This document shows positions 14,915 to 22,810 of a stretch of 64,000 bases of DNA, one piece after another. The stretch comes from Massilia sp. NR 4-1. GTDB lineage: Bacteria; Pseudomonadota; Gammaproteobacteria; Burkholderiales; Burkholderiaceae_D. How positions within the stretch are numbered: the stretch's first letter is position 1; each line of letters opens with the position of its first letter. The notes beneath the pieces were generated by a model, which ran no database searches, had not been told where the DNA came from, and worked only from the letters and a program-made list of their open reading frames with translations. Location of the stretch: NCBI RefSeq assembly GCF_001191005.1, contig NZ_CP012201.1, positions 2,294,001 through 2,358,000 on the forward strand, given 5' to 3'. Made by a program: the position numbers and the translations under genes.

Positions 14915-16228
14915 TTAGGCGGCCGGCAGCAGAACCTGCGCCGCCAACCCGCCGCCCTCGCGCTGCGCCAGGCGCAAGGTGCCGCCCAGCGCCAGCGTCA
15001 GTTGCTGGACGATGGCCAGTCCAAGACCGGTGCCGCCGGTATCGCGGTTGCGTGAACTCTCAATGCGGTAGAAGGGCTGCATCACGGCCTGGCGTTCTTC
15101 GGCCGGAATGCCCGGGCCGCGGTCCAGTACCGAAATCGAATAGCGGCCGCCCGTTTCGCGCGCCAGCACGATTTCCACGTCCTTGCCGAATTTGAGGGCG
15201 TTGTCGGTCAGATTGGTGACGATGCGGCGCAGCGCGTGCGGCCGCGTGAGCAGGACCAGTTTCAATTCCCCGCTCAGGCGCACTGCTTGGCCGGCGTCGG
15301 TATAGTCATAGACAAGGCTTCCGAGCAGCGCATCGAGATCGGTGCGGCAGGGCGTCTCGTTCAAGCCATGGGCATTGCGCGCGTAGGCGATACCCTCCTC
15401 CACCAGCATCTGCATCGCTTGCAGATCGCTCAGCATCTTGTCGCGCTGGACGGCGTCATCCAGCAGTTCGGCACGCAGGCGCATGCGCGTGATCGGGGTC
15501 TGCAGATCGTGCGAGACTGCAGCCAGAATCTGCATGCGTTCGGACAGGAAGCCGTCGATGCGCGCCCGCATGGCGTTGAAGGCCTTGGCGGCCTGCGCCA
15601 CCTCCAGCGGGCCATCCTCCGGCAGCGGCTGGGCCGCGCCCTGCGGCTCGGTGAGGTCGGCGGCCTGCGCCAGCTGGGCCAGCGGACGCGTCGCCAGCCG
15701 CACCGCCAGCCAGAGGAAAGCGACCAGCACGGCCAGCTGGATGGCAATCACCGGCAGCAGCCAGTCCGGCAGCGGCATGAAGGATGGCGTGAGGATGACG
15801 GTTAACGGCGTGCCGTCGGACAGCTTCAAGTGCATGTCCAGACGTTTACCGCCTTCCGGCGCGGCCGTAATGGCGACGGGATAGCTGGCGGCCAAGGCGC
15901 CGCGCAGCGACTCCCTCACTTCGTCCACCAGCGGTATTTCCAGCGGCGCGCCCATGGCGGCATATCCCAACTGATAACGGTAGTTGCGGCGCTCCAGATT
16001 TTTCAGCCAGCCGGCGCGCTCCTCCACCGGCAGGCGCTCCAGGATGGCGACCGTGCTGGCAACGTCCTTGCCCAACGAATACAGCATCATGCTTTTACCG
16101 GACTGCATGCGCTGCAGCAGGAAGACACCGAAGGACAGCGCCTGCGCCAGCACCAGGCCAAGCACCAGAATCAGCATCAGACGGCCGAACATGGAACGCG
16201 GCCAGCGCAGGACGCCCGCTTTGCTCAC
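14915..16228 (-). CDS. sensor histidine kinase, EnvZ-like architecture
   Basis: A 437-residue inner-membrane sensor kinase. Two membrane helices (about 15-40 and 157-178) flank a periplasmic sensor of about 115 residues with no known fold by eye; then HAMP (about 178-232), dimerisation/H-box AAVSHDLQTPITRMR with phosphorylated His240, and an HATPase domain with N box NLTDNALKF, G1 DRGPGIP and G2 GGTGLGLAI. It pairs with the response regulator upstream, whose stop it overlaps by four bases (ATGA). The periplasmic loop lacks Cys residues, so if it senses thiol or envelope stress it does so indirectly. Confidence 0.93.
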   Translation of the reverse strand: MSKAGVLRWPRSMFGRLMLILVLGLVLAQALSFGVFLLQRMQSGKSMMLYSLGKDVASTVAILERLPVEERAGWLKNLERRNYRYQLGYAAMGAPLEIPLVDEVRESLRGALAASYPVAITAAPEGGKRLDMHLKLSDGTPLTVILTPSFMPLPDWLLPVIAIQLAVLVAFLWLAVRLATRPLAQLAQAADLTEPQGAAQPLPEDGPLEVAQAAKAFNAMRARIDGFLSERMQILAAVSHDLQTPITRMRLRAELLDDAVQRDKMLSDLQAMQMLVEEGIAYARNAHGLNETPCRTDLDALLGSLVYDYTDAGQAVRLSGELKLVLLTRPHALRRIVTNLTDNALKFGKDVEIVLARETGGRYSISVLDRGPGIPAEERQAVMQPFYRIESSRNRDTGGTGLGLAIVQQLTLALGGTLRLAQREGGGLAAQVLLPAA

Positions 16229-16968
16229 GCTGCGTCCCCGCCCGCCAATCGCACGGCAACGCTGAACACATAGCCCTCGCTGCGCACGGTCTTGATGTAG
16301 CGCGGCTCGCGCGCATCCTCCATCAGCCGCTGGCGCAAACGGCTCACCAGCAGGTCGATCGAGCGGTCGAAGATATCGGCCTCGCGGCCTTGCGTCAGAT
16401 TCAGAAGCTGGTCGCGCGTCAGCACCCGCTGCGGGTGGTCGAGGAAGACGCGCAGCAGACGGTATTCGGCGCCGCTCAGCGCCACCATGGTACCGCTGGC
16501 GTCGAGCAGATGCCGTGCCGCGGTGTCGAGCAGCCAGTCGCCGAAAGCGATCTGGTTGCTGTTCTCCTCGCGCTGCATATTCGGCGGCAGCATGCGCGTG
16601 CGGCGCAGCACCGCGCGGATGCGCGCCATCAGCTCGCGCGAGGCGAAGGGCTTGGTCAGATAGTCGTCGGCGCCCATTTCCAGGCCCACCACGCGGTCGG
16701 TTTCATCGGCCAGCGCGGTCAGCATCAGAATCGGCACGGTCTTGTGGCGGCTGGCGCGCAGCTCGCGGCACAGGGTCAGGCCGTCTTCGCCGGGCAGCAT
16801 CAGGTCGAGCACGACCAGGTCGAAGGCCGCCACTTCCAGCGCGGCGCGCATCTGCTTGCCGTTGGCGGCCACGCTGACCTGGAAGCCATTCTTGCGCAGG
16901 TATTCGGCCAGCAGCTCGCGGATCTCGCGGTCGTCATCGACGATCAATATGTTGTCGTTTTGTTCCAT
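16225..16968 (-). CDS. OmpR-family response regulator
   Basis: A 247-residue two-component regulator. The receiver domain (about 6-120) has the acidic pair Asp11-Asp12, phospho-acceptor Asp55 (VVLDLMLPG), the conserved Thr (MLTA) and Lys (YLTKPF). A winged-helix DNA-binding domain follows (about 145-240: LSGAEYRLLRVFLDHPQRVLTRDQLL and DIFDRSIDLLVSRLRQ in separate segments). The start at 16968 (MEQNDNILIVDDD) begins the receiver domain; a longer in-frame form would add 36 non-conserved residues. It drives the kinase gene in one operon and probably its own promoter region, which carries the direct repeat at 17009-17028. Confidence 0.93.
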   Translation of the reverse strand: MEQNDNILIVDDDREIRELLAEYLRKNGFQVSVAANGKQMRAALEVAAFDLVVLDLMLPGEDGLTLCRELRASRHKTVPILMLTALADETDRVVGLEMGADDYLTKPFASRELMARIRAVLRRTRMLPPNMQREENSNQIAFGDWLLDTAARHLLDASGTMVALSGAEYRLLRVFLDHPQRVLTRDQLLNLTQGREADIFDRSIDLLVSRLRQRLMEDAREPRYIKTVRSEGYVFSVAVRLAGGDAA

Positions 16969-17008
16969 ACCCCGCTTTATAGCCGATATTTGTAGGCTTG
17001 GCAGCGGC

Positions 17009-17028
17009 TTTTGTATCCCAGTGTATCC
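17009..17028. promoter_or_regulatory. candidate response-regulator site between regulator and ccdA-like genes
   Basis: TTTTGTATCCCAGTGTATCC contains GTATC twice with a ten-base period, the spacing expected for tandem binding of an OmpR-family dimer on one DNA face. A related CGTGTATCCGC lies inverted at 17080-17090. The region separates the divergent regulator/kinase operon and the CcdA-type gene, so one set of sites could control both. Confidence 0.5.
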
Positions 17029-17138
17029 GGGGCGGCTTTTGATACAGAAGATTGCACGCGCGGTGGGCCGCAACATATGGCGGATACACGGCAGGGTTGA
17101 AATCGTGGCTCAGGCAAATTCAAGAAAGGAGCCGTTCC

Positions 17139-17189
17139 ATGAAATATCTCGTCCCATTCTCCAAACCAAAAAGCGGGGTGGCGCCATGA
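17139..17189 (+). CDS. possible 16-residue leader peptide coupled to ccdA-like gene
   Basis: MKYLVPFSKPKSGVAP, from an ATG with AAAGGAG (17126-17132 region) about seven bases upstream, which is a better ribosome site than that of the downstream gene. Its stop overlaps the start of the CcdA-type gene as ATGA. It may simply provide translational coupling. No homologue is known to me, and at this length the frame could be chance. Confidence 0.35.
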   Translation: MKYLVPFSKPKSGVAP

Positions 17190-17860
17190 GCGAAATCCTG
17201 CTTGCCCTGGTGGCCGGGGTGCTGACCATCGCCGCGCCCTGCATCCTGCCCATGCTGCCCTTCCTGCTGGGCAGTTCGATCGGCGCCGCCGGCCGCGCCA
17301 GGCCGGTGTTCATCGTGCTGGGCTTCGTGCTGGCCTTCACCTCCTGCGCCCTGCTGTTTGGGCTGTTCGCGGAATCGCTCGCCCTGTCGCAACAAGGCTT
17401 GCGCGATGCGGCGATTCTCCTGCTGCTGGCATTCGGCCTGCTGATGCTGTGGAAGCGGCCTTTCGAATGGCTGGGACAAAAGCTGTCCGGCCTCGTCAAC
17501 CTCGCCCACGATATCGGCAACCGCGCGCAGGCCGGCAATCTGGGCGGCCTGGTGCTGGGCATGACGCTGGGCGTGGTCTGGACGCCGTGCGCCGGGCCCG
17601 TGCTCGGCTCTATCCTGACACTGATCGCCACCGCGCATGACCTGGGCCGCGCCGCCCTGCTGCTGCTCGGCTACTCCCTGGGCGCGGGCCTACCCATGCT
17701 GGCCATCGCTTATGGCGGCCAGCAGCTCAGCACCAAGGTGCGCCAGGTGGCGCGCTACTCGGCACGCATGCAGCAGGTGTTCGGCGCGCTAACCATGCTC
17801 ACCGCCGTCGCCATGTACTATCAATACGATACGCTGATCACCGTATGGCTGACGGCGTAG
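17186..17860 (+). CDS. CcdA/DsbD-type membrane thiol transporter
   Basis: A 224-residue inner-membrane protein with six predicted helices that passes reducing equivalents from cytoplasmic thioredoxin to periplasmic redoxins. The two active Cys lie in the expected places: Cys19 in AAPCILPMLPF of helix 1 and Cys135 in WTPCAGPVLG of helix 4. It is the size of CcdA, lacking DsbD's alpha and gamma domains. In this locus its likely partner is the CINC redoxin encoded at 13740-14303. The start at 17186 gives the normal CcdA N-terminus. Confidence 0.9.
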   Translation: MSEILLALVAGVLTIAAPCILPMLPFLLGSSIGAAGRARPVFIVLGFVLAFTSCALLFGLFAESLALSQQGLRDAAILLLLAFGLLMLWKRPFEWLGQKLSGLVNLAHDIGNRAQAGNLGGLVLGMTLGVVWTPCAGPVLGSILTLIATAHDLGRAALLLLGYSLGAGLPMLAIAYGGQQLSTKVRQVARYSARMQQVFGALTMLTAVAMYYQYDTLITVWLTA

Positions 17861-17902
17861 CTCGGATATCCGGCGGGTGCACACACCCTCCCGCCGGATG
17901 CA

Positions 17903-18931
17903 TTACTGCGCCACGCGCACCACGGCCTTGCCGAAGTTCTTCCCTTCAAGCAGGCCAATCAAGCCGGCCGGCGCGGCTTCCAGGCCATCCACGATATCCT
18001 CGCGCAGCTTGACCTTGCCCTCGGCCACCCAGCCGCCTATCTCGCTCAGGAATTGCGCATATCCCTCTGCATAATGGTCGAGAATGATGAAGCCCTGCAC
18101 CCGGATTCGCTTATACAGCAGGGCCGTCATCAAGGCCGGCAGACGATCAGGTCCGGATGCCGCCGTCTTATCGTTGTAATGCGAGATGAAACCGCACACC
18201 GGCACGCGCGCGTTCTCGTTCAGCAGCGGCAGCACCGCATCGAACACCGTACCGCCCACGCTTTCGAAGTAGACGTCGATGCCATCCGGGCAGGCGGCAG
18301 CCAGCTTCTCGGCGAACTGCGGATCGTAACGGTCGATGCAAGCGTCGAAGCCCAGTTCCTCGACCACATAGCTGCACTTGTCGGCGCCGCCGGCAATGCC
18401 CACCACGCGCGCCCCTTTCAGCCGGGCGATCTGGCCCACCACTGCTCCCACCGCGCCGCTGGCCGCGCCCACCGCCACCGTCTCACCCGGCTTGGGCTGA
18501 CCGATGTTCAGCAGGCCGTGCCAGGCGGTGAAGCCCGGCATGCCCATCACGCCCAGCGCATGCGAGGGTTGCGCCAGCTCGCCCAGTGCCGTCAATCCCT
18601 CGCCGTCCGACAGCGCGTATTCCTGCCAGCCGGAAGCGCTCAGCACCAGCTCCCCTTCGCGGAAGTCAGGATGGCGCGAAGCCGCCACCCGGCTCACCGT
18701 GCCGCCCACCATCACCTCGCCCAGCGCCAGCGGCTCGGCATAGGTGGAACCCTCGTTCATGCGTCCACGCATATAGGGATCGAGCGAGAGATACAGGGTG
18801 CGCAGCAATACCTGGCCTTTTTCCGGCGCTGGCATGGCCTGCTCTTCCAGACGGAAGTCCTGCGGCGTAGGGGCGCCTTGCGGACGCGCGGCGAGGACGA
18901 TGCGGCGGTTGCTGCTGGCATTGCGGGACAT
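17903..18931 (-). CDS. NADPH-dependent medium-chain reductase, CurA/YncB family
   Basis: A 342-residue zinc-independent MDR-family reductase of alkenals, alkenones and quinones (CurA, leukotriene-B4 12-hydroxydehydrogenase group). It starts with NRRIVLAARPQGAPTPQDF, has SLDPYMRGRM, the cofactor-binding AASGAVGAVVGQIARLKGA-type Rossmann loop, VGIAGGADKC, FESVGG and the C-terminal GKNFGKAVVRV, all diagnostic by eye. It should detoxify electrophilic carbonyls in the cytoplasm. Two identical NemR-type boxes lie in its promoter, which ties it to the NemR regulator encoded 8 kb away at 27150-27740. In E. coli NemR controls another electrophile reductase, nemA, so the functional logic is the same. 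Confidence 0.9.
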   Translation of the reverse strand: MSRNASSNRRIVLAARPQGAPTPQDFRLEEQAMPAPEKGQVLLRTLYLSLDPYMRGRMNEGSTYAEPLALGEVMVGGTVSRVAASRHPDFREGELVLSASGWQEYALSDGEGLTALGELAQPSHALGVMGMPGFTAWHGLLNIGQPKPGETVAVGAASGAVGAVVGQIARLKGARVVGIAGGADKCSYVVEELGFDACIDRYDPQFAEKLAAACPDGIDVYFESVGGTVFDAVLPLLNENARVPVCGFISHYNDKTAASGPDRLPALMTALLYKRIRVQGFIILDHYAEGYAQFLSEIGGWVAEGKVKLREDIVDGLEAAPAGLIGLLEGKNFGKAVVRVAQ

Positions 18932-18966
18932 GGCGGTTCTCCTTGCGTGGTTGATGGATGATTAAT

Positions 18967-18981
18967 TAGACCAGTCGTCTA
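18967..18981. promoter_or_regulatory. NemR-type box 1
   Basis: TAGACCAGTCGTCTA: perfect TAGAC/GTCTA arms around a five-base centre. Identical to the copies at 19007 and 27762. It lies 36 bases upstream of the reductase start and downstream of, or over, its likely transcription start, a typical repressor position. Confidence 0.75.
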
Positions 18982-19006
18982 GTTCGCCGGGACTTTATCA
19001 CCAAAT

Positions 19007-19021
19007 TAGACCAGTCGTCTA
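19007..19021. promoter_or_regulatory. NemR-type box 2
   Basis: Second identical TAGACCAGTCGTCTA, 40 bases from box 1 (about four DNA turns). On the minus strand it falls between TTGTAG (19024-19019) and GATAAA (18999-18994), candidate -35 and -10 elements of the reductase promoter with an 18-19 base spacer. Confidence 0.75.
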
Positions 19022-19067
19022 CAACATTTACACCACCGTGCGCCGACGTGACAATCCACGCATTTTC

Positions 19068-19095
19068 TTGAACGCTTTTTCACTAAGCTTATACA
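19068..19095 (+). promoter_or_regulatory. promoter of the five-gene borosin-like locus
   Basis: TTGAAC (19068-19073), 16-base spacer, TATACA (19090-19095), a good sigma70-type match, 76 bases before the first start codon. It is 47 bases beyond NemR box 2, so direct NemR control is possible but not required. It is the only clear promoter I see before the operon. Confidence 0.5.
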
Positions 19096-19170
19096 CACGT
19101 CCACTTGAAAGTAAGCGCAACAGGCTTTCCTGGTTTTCCCTACAACCCCGTAGCGAATGAAGGAGCTAGC

Positions 19171-20850
19171 ATGAGCGACACCAGCAAAAACTGCACGATC
19201 ACCAACAACACCACGGTTGGCGCCTTGATCGTCGATGCCTACAACACCACATCCACCAATCCCAAGCAGGTCTATGCGCAAACGCTGAAGGTGCTGCCGC
19301 TGACCGCGGGCGGCGATATCCTGGCGGGACAGACCAGCGGCACCGTGGTGCTGAACGACTATACCCAGGCCGGCGGCGAAACGGTCTACAACACCCTGTA
19401 TGAGCTGATCATTGCGCGGGCCACCGACCTGTTCCCGCTCATGAATACCTCGGTCATGCAGAGCTTCGCCACGCCACCCGCCTATCCGCCGGTGAGCGTG
19501 CCGGCCACGGGCCTGACGGACATGCAATTGGCGCAGCAGTTCTACCAGACCATCATGGCCTTCCCCACGTCGACGCTGTCGCAGCAATTCCAGCAGGCGA
19601 TGACGGCGGCGCTGAAAACCTCGACCTCCACAGGCAGCATCGACAGTCAGATGAATGCCTTTTTCGCCAGCACCAAAGAGTACCAGTCGGTGACTTTCAA
19701 TATGTATATGGCCGTCAGCACCTATGTGGCCACCTTCGCCAATGCCTGGGCCAACTACAGCGACAGCTATACCTACTATATTTACAGCGCCGGCACGGCC
19801 GCCAGCGGCTCGGACACGGCCAACCCGACATACCAGGGCAGCCTGGTATTCACCCGCAAGCCGGGCGTGACGGAGGCCAGCGCCACCGACAACAACGGCG
19901 GCTACACCATCAACTTCGTGGACGCCAACAACAAATCCACGACCATGTACTTCAACCAGGGCCAGTTTGTGTCGAGCCTGAGCCTCGACGTGCCGCCCAT
20001 CTGCCTGCAGGCGACCTACGTGCTGAAAAGCCAGCTCAGTAACAAGGCCAGCGACAACCAGCTGATCCCCATCCTCTCCGGCACCATCAACGGCGCCAAG
20101 GTAATGGGTACGGACACCAAGCAGGACACCTCGGATGGTCCCGGCAGCCTGTATGCCTTCTTCCATCCCAAAACCTTCAGCGGCTGGGTCACGCTCTTCC
20201 TCAGCGTGTTCGGCGCGCTGATGGCGCTGGAATGGATCGGCACCAAACTGTCCGCCATGGGCAAGGGCTTGCTCAAACTCTTCCAGCGCAACGAAGGCCA
20301 GCCACCGCAGCAGAGCGAGATCGATGAATTGCGCGGCCAGATCGAAGATCTGCAAAGCCAGATCGAGGCCAACCAGCAGGAACTGCTCGACCGCTTTAAC
20401 GAGCAGCTGGAACTGCCGCCATCGGTGGAGGATGCGCTGAGCGGCCTGAAGGCCGATTTCACCAACACCCTGAATCTGCAGAGCGCCGACGTGCAGCTGG
20501 ACATCCTGGAACAGCAGGTCTCCCAGCTGGAGCAACTGGCCGAATATGGCGTGACGCCGGAAATGCAAGGCATTGCCAACGACATTCGCAGCAATATCAA
20601 TGCCTTGAATGAGGCGGGCACCCCGGCCGAGCTGCAAACCGCGCTGGACCAGGTCAAGCAAAGCATCCCCGACGTGAATACACGCCTGGGCAATGTGGTG
20701 CAGGATCTGGGTTCGGAAATCAGCCAGGAAACCCAGGCCGCCATCGAGGAATCGAACCAGGCCATCCAGGAAGCCCAGGAACTCAGCGACAAGATCGACG
20801 ACGCCATCGACGATATCAACGACGGCGAAATCCCCGATATCGACGTCTGA
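19171..20850 (+). CDS. unknown membrane-associated protein with coiled coil (locus protein A)
   Basis: A 559-residue protein of no family I recognise. Residues 1-330 look like a beta-rich soluble domain (opening CTITNNTTVGALIVDAYNTTS), rich in Thr, Ser, Tyr and Asn. Residues about 343-365 (WVTLFLSVFGALMALEWIG) form one hydrophobic segment. The rest is helical: a coiled coil (about 383-415, EIDELRGQIEDLQSQIEANQ in the middle) and an acidic Asp/Gln/Glu-rich tail ending IPDIDV. The opening, the central hydrophobic helix and the acidic Asp-Ile-Asp-Val end resemble the next protein, so the two appear to be divergent paralogues. No signal peptide is seen. The start has AAGGAG six bases upstream. 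It is the first gene of the operon. Confidence 0.8.
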   Translation: MSDTSKNCTITNNTTVGALIVDAYNTTSTNPKQVYAQTLKVLPLTAGGDILAGQTSGTVVLNDYTQAGGETVYNTLYELIIARATDLFPLMNTSVMQSFATPPAYPPVSVPATGLTDMQLAQQFYQTIMAFPTSTLSQQFQQAMTAALKTSTSTGSIDSQMNAFFASTKEYQSVTFNMYMAVSTYVATFANAWANYSDSYTYYIYSAGTAASGSDTANPTYQGSLVFTRKPGVTEASATDNNGGYTINFVDANNKSTTMYFNQGQFVSSLSLDVPPICLQATYVLKSQLSNKASDNQLIPILSGTINGAKVMGTDTKQDTSDGPGSLYAFFHPKTFSGWVTLFLSVFGALMALEWIGTKLSAMGKGLLKLFQRNEGQPPQQSEIDELRGQIEDLQSQIEANQQELLDRFNEQLELPPSVEDALSGLKADFTNTLNLQSADVQLDILEQQVSQLEQLAEYGVTPEMQGIANDIRSNINALNEAGTPAELQTALDQVKQSIPDVNTRLGNVVQDLGSEISQETQAAIEESNQAIQEAQELSDKIDDAIDDINDGEIPDIDV

Positions 20851-20952
20851 ACCCGCAGTGCCAGACCGCCGGTGCCACCGCGCCGGCGGCGGACCGCGCC
20901 CTACCCCGGCGCGGCATTCCTGCTTTACCCCATTTTCCAGCGAGAGCCGATC

Positions 20953-22776
20953 ATGAGCGCTGCCGATTCCGGTAACACCGTCGCCATCACCAACCAGCTG
21001 AACCTGACGCTAATGGTATACAACACCACCTCGGCCAGCCCCCCCACCGACCCGCCCTCCACCGAGCAAAGTTCTTACTATCCGGTCTACACCAAGATCG
21101 CAACCATCGCCGCCAACGCCACGCAAAACGTGGACGTGCCCGATGCGCTGGCGCGGCTGGTGATCTGCCGCGGCGACAACGACTTTCCCATCACCGTCTA
21201 CGTGCCGCCCATCATGGGCGGCGGCGCGCTGACCGTCGCCAATAGCGACCTCCCGGCCTGCCAGACGGCATGGAGCTTCTACCAGACCTATGTCAGCCAG
21301 CCTTACGCGCCGCTGGCCCTGCAGTTCACCGAACTGCTGCTGGACGACAGCAATCTGCTGACGCTGAATGACCAGATCAGCACCTTCCTCAGCCAGAACG
21401 GCTATGCCGGCTGCGACTACTTCCATTTCTCCATCGTCGCCTATTGGGCCACCAACTCGCTGTGGGCCTGGCCCGGCAGCTATTACTGCTACCAGCCGGA
21501 CAACAATCCTTCGGAATTCGTGCTGCCGACCGTGCCAGTGGGCCAGCTGGTGATCGCCAACGGCGCCGCCAGCTACACGCCGACAGGCGGCGCGGCCGTG
21601 CCGCTTGCCTTCGCCAACAGCGTGCTCAGTTCCAGCGGCGCCACCAGCAGCAGCGGCGTCCTGCTCACGGCCGTGCTGCGCAACCTGACGTGGGAAGGCA
21701 AGCCTTCCGAGAACGCCATGTGCTTCACCGGCAAGAACGCGGGCGCCAGCTTCATCGCCCAGCCCTATGCCGATCCGCCCATCCCCTGGTGGGCTGTGGC
21801 GTATGACATGGCATATACCGGCTTCCTCGGCGTGCAGATCGCGATGACGGTCGATATGGCCGTGCATGTGCTGTCTGGGATCAAGAACGGCATCCAGTAC
21901 CTGGCCGGCAAGGCCAGCGACTTCATCTCCTCGGTGCGCAGCAAATTCGAAGGCATTGGCGAGGACGCCGATCCCGTCGCCAGCCTTGGCGATCCGGTGG
22001 AGCCGATCAATGTGGACGTCGACGTGGACGTTGACGTGGATATCGACACCGATACCGATACCGACGAAGACACCGACGTGGACGTGGATATCGACGTGGA
22101 TATCGATGTGGACGACGACGTTTTCGCCATCATCGATGTGGACGTGGATGTGGATGTGGACATCGACGTCGATAATGTGGTCGACACGGTGGATGTGACC
22201 GATGTCGATACCGACGTCGACATCGACACCGACGTCAACGTGGAACCGGGAGCCATCACCAGCCTGCTGCAAAAGGTGGGAAACTGGATCATGACCAAGG
22301 GCTTGCCGGCGCTGGTGGAGAACCTGGCCATCATGGCAGCCTTCCAGGGCGCGCAAACGCTGCTCAATGTGTGGAAGAACGCGGCCCAGAAAGACCTGCA
22401 AAATCTCTCGCCGCAGCAAAGCACCGGCCTGGGCCTGCTGGTCAATTATCTGCTGAACGAAAAGAACAGCGTGTCCACGCGCTGGACCACGGTGGCCGAC
22501 TATGTGCAGCAGGCCGCGCCCAGCGCCGTCAACCAGCAAACCCTTTTGAGTTCGGTGCTGATGACGAAGAACACCGATGCCGACAATGCACAGGCGGCCT
22601 GGCGCTGGTCCAGCAGCGACGAGTCGGATGCGGTGCGCGCCATGGGCAAATACACCTCGGCGGACCAGCAATACCAGGCCTATCAGGCACTGGCGGCTTA
22701 TACCTACAAGGGACAGGTGCTGCCTGTGAAGGTGGCTTGCGGCGTGGCGATGAAATACACCGCCCTGCTCTCCTGA
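20953..22776 (+). CDS. unknown membrane-associated protein with Asp-Val repeat (locus protein B)
   Basis: A 607-residue protein with the same general plan as the preceding one: an N-terminal beta-type domain opening VAITNQLNLTLMVYNTTS, a hydrophobic segment near 280-310 (WWAVAYDMAYTGFLGVQIAM), then residues 353-430 made almost only of Asp alternating with Val, Ile or Thr, then a helical C-terminal domain with a second hydrophobic stretch (LPALVENLAIMAAFQGAQ). The alternating Asp-Val block is highly acidic and would suit beta-strand or metal (for example calcium) binding, or could be a modification substrate. No family is recognised. The gene starts 102 bases after protein A; the intervening DNA has no obvious gene. 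Weak GAGAG ribosome site. Confidence 0.8.
   Translation: MSAADSGNTVAITNQLNLTLMVYNTTSASPPTDPPSTEQSSYYPVYTKIATIAANATQNVDVPDALARLVICRGDNDFPITVYVPPIMGGGALTVANSDLPACQTAWSFYQTYVSQPYAPLALQFTELLLDDSNLLTLNDQISTFLSQNGYAGCDYFHFSIVAYWATNSLWAWPGSYYCYQPDNNPSEFVLPTVPVGQLVIANGAASYTPTGGAAVPLAFANSVLSSSGATSSSGVLLTAVLRNLTWEGKPSENAMCFTGKNAGASFIAQPYADPPIPWWAVAYDMAYTGFLGVQIAMTVDMAVHVLSGIKNGIQYLAGKASDFISSVRSKFEGIGEDADPVASLGDPVEPINVDVDVDVDVDIDTDTDTDEDTDVDVDIDVDIDVDDDVFAIIDVDVDVDVDIDVDNVVDTVDVTDVDTDVDIDTDVNVEPGAITSLLQKVGNWIMTKGLPALVENLAIMAAFQGAQTLLNVWKNAAQKDLQNLSPQQSTGLGLLVNYLLNEKNSVSTRWTTVADYVQQAAPSAVNQQTLLSSVLMTKNTDADNAQAAWRWSSSDESDAVRAMGKYTSADQQYQAYQALAAYTYKGQVLPVKVACGVAMKYTALLS
22009..22245 (+). repeat. Asp-(Val/Ile/Thr) coding repeat in locus protein B
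   Basis: About 79 codons of the form GAC-GTG/ATC/ACC, encoding runs such as DVDVDVDVDIDTDTDTD and DVDVDIDVDIDVDDDV, broken once by FAII. The codons are varied (GTG, GTC, GTT; GAC, GAT), so the repeat looks maintained at the protein level and is not a fresh DNA slippage product. A short echo (DIDV) ends locus protein A. Confidence 0.85.
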
Positions 22777-22810
22777 CACAGCCCACCATCACCACGGAAA
22801 GGAAAACGCC

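Noticed and set aside
19022..19170. Insertion-sequence ends or target-site duplications at the border of the five-gene locus
   Set aside because: I looked for inverted terminal repeats or a transposase at 18932-19170 and 27140-27150 and saw none. The repeated TAGACCAGTCGTCTA is explained by NemR binding.
22009..22245. Repeat region considered as a CRISPR or DNA satellite array
   Set aside because: There are no spacers and no constant DNA unit; the period is six bases with varied codons and is explained by the Asp-Val protein repeat.
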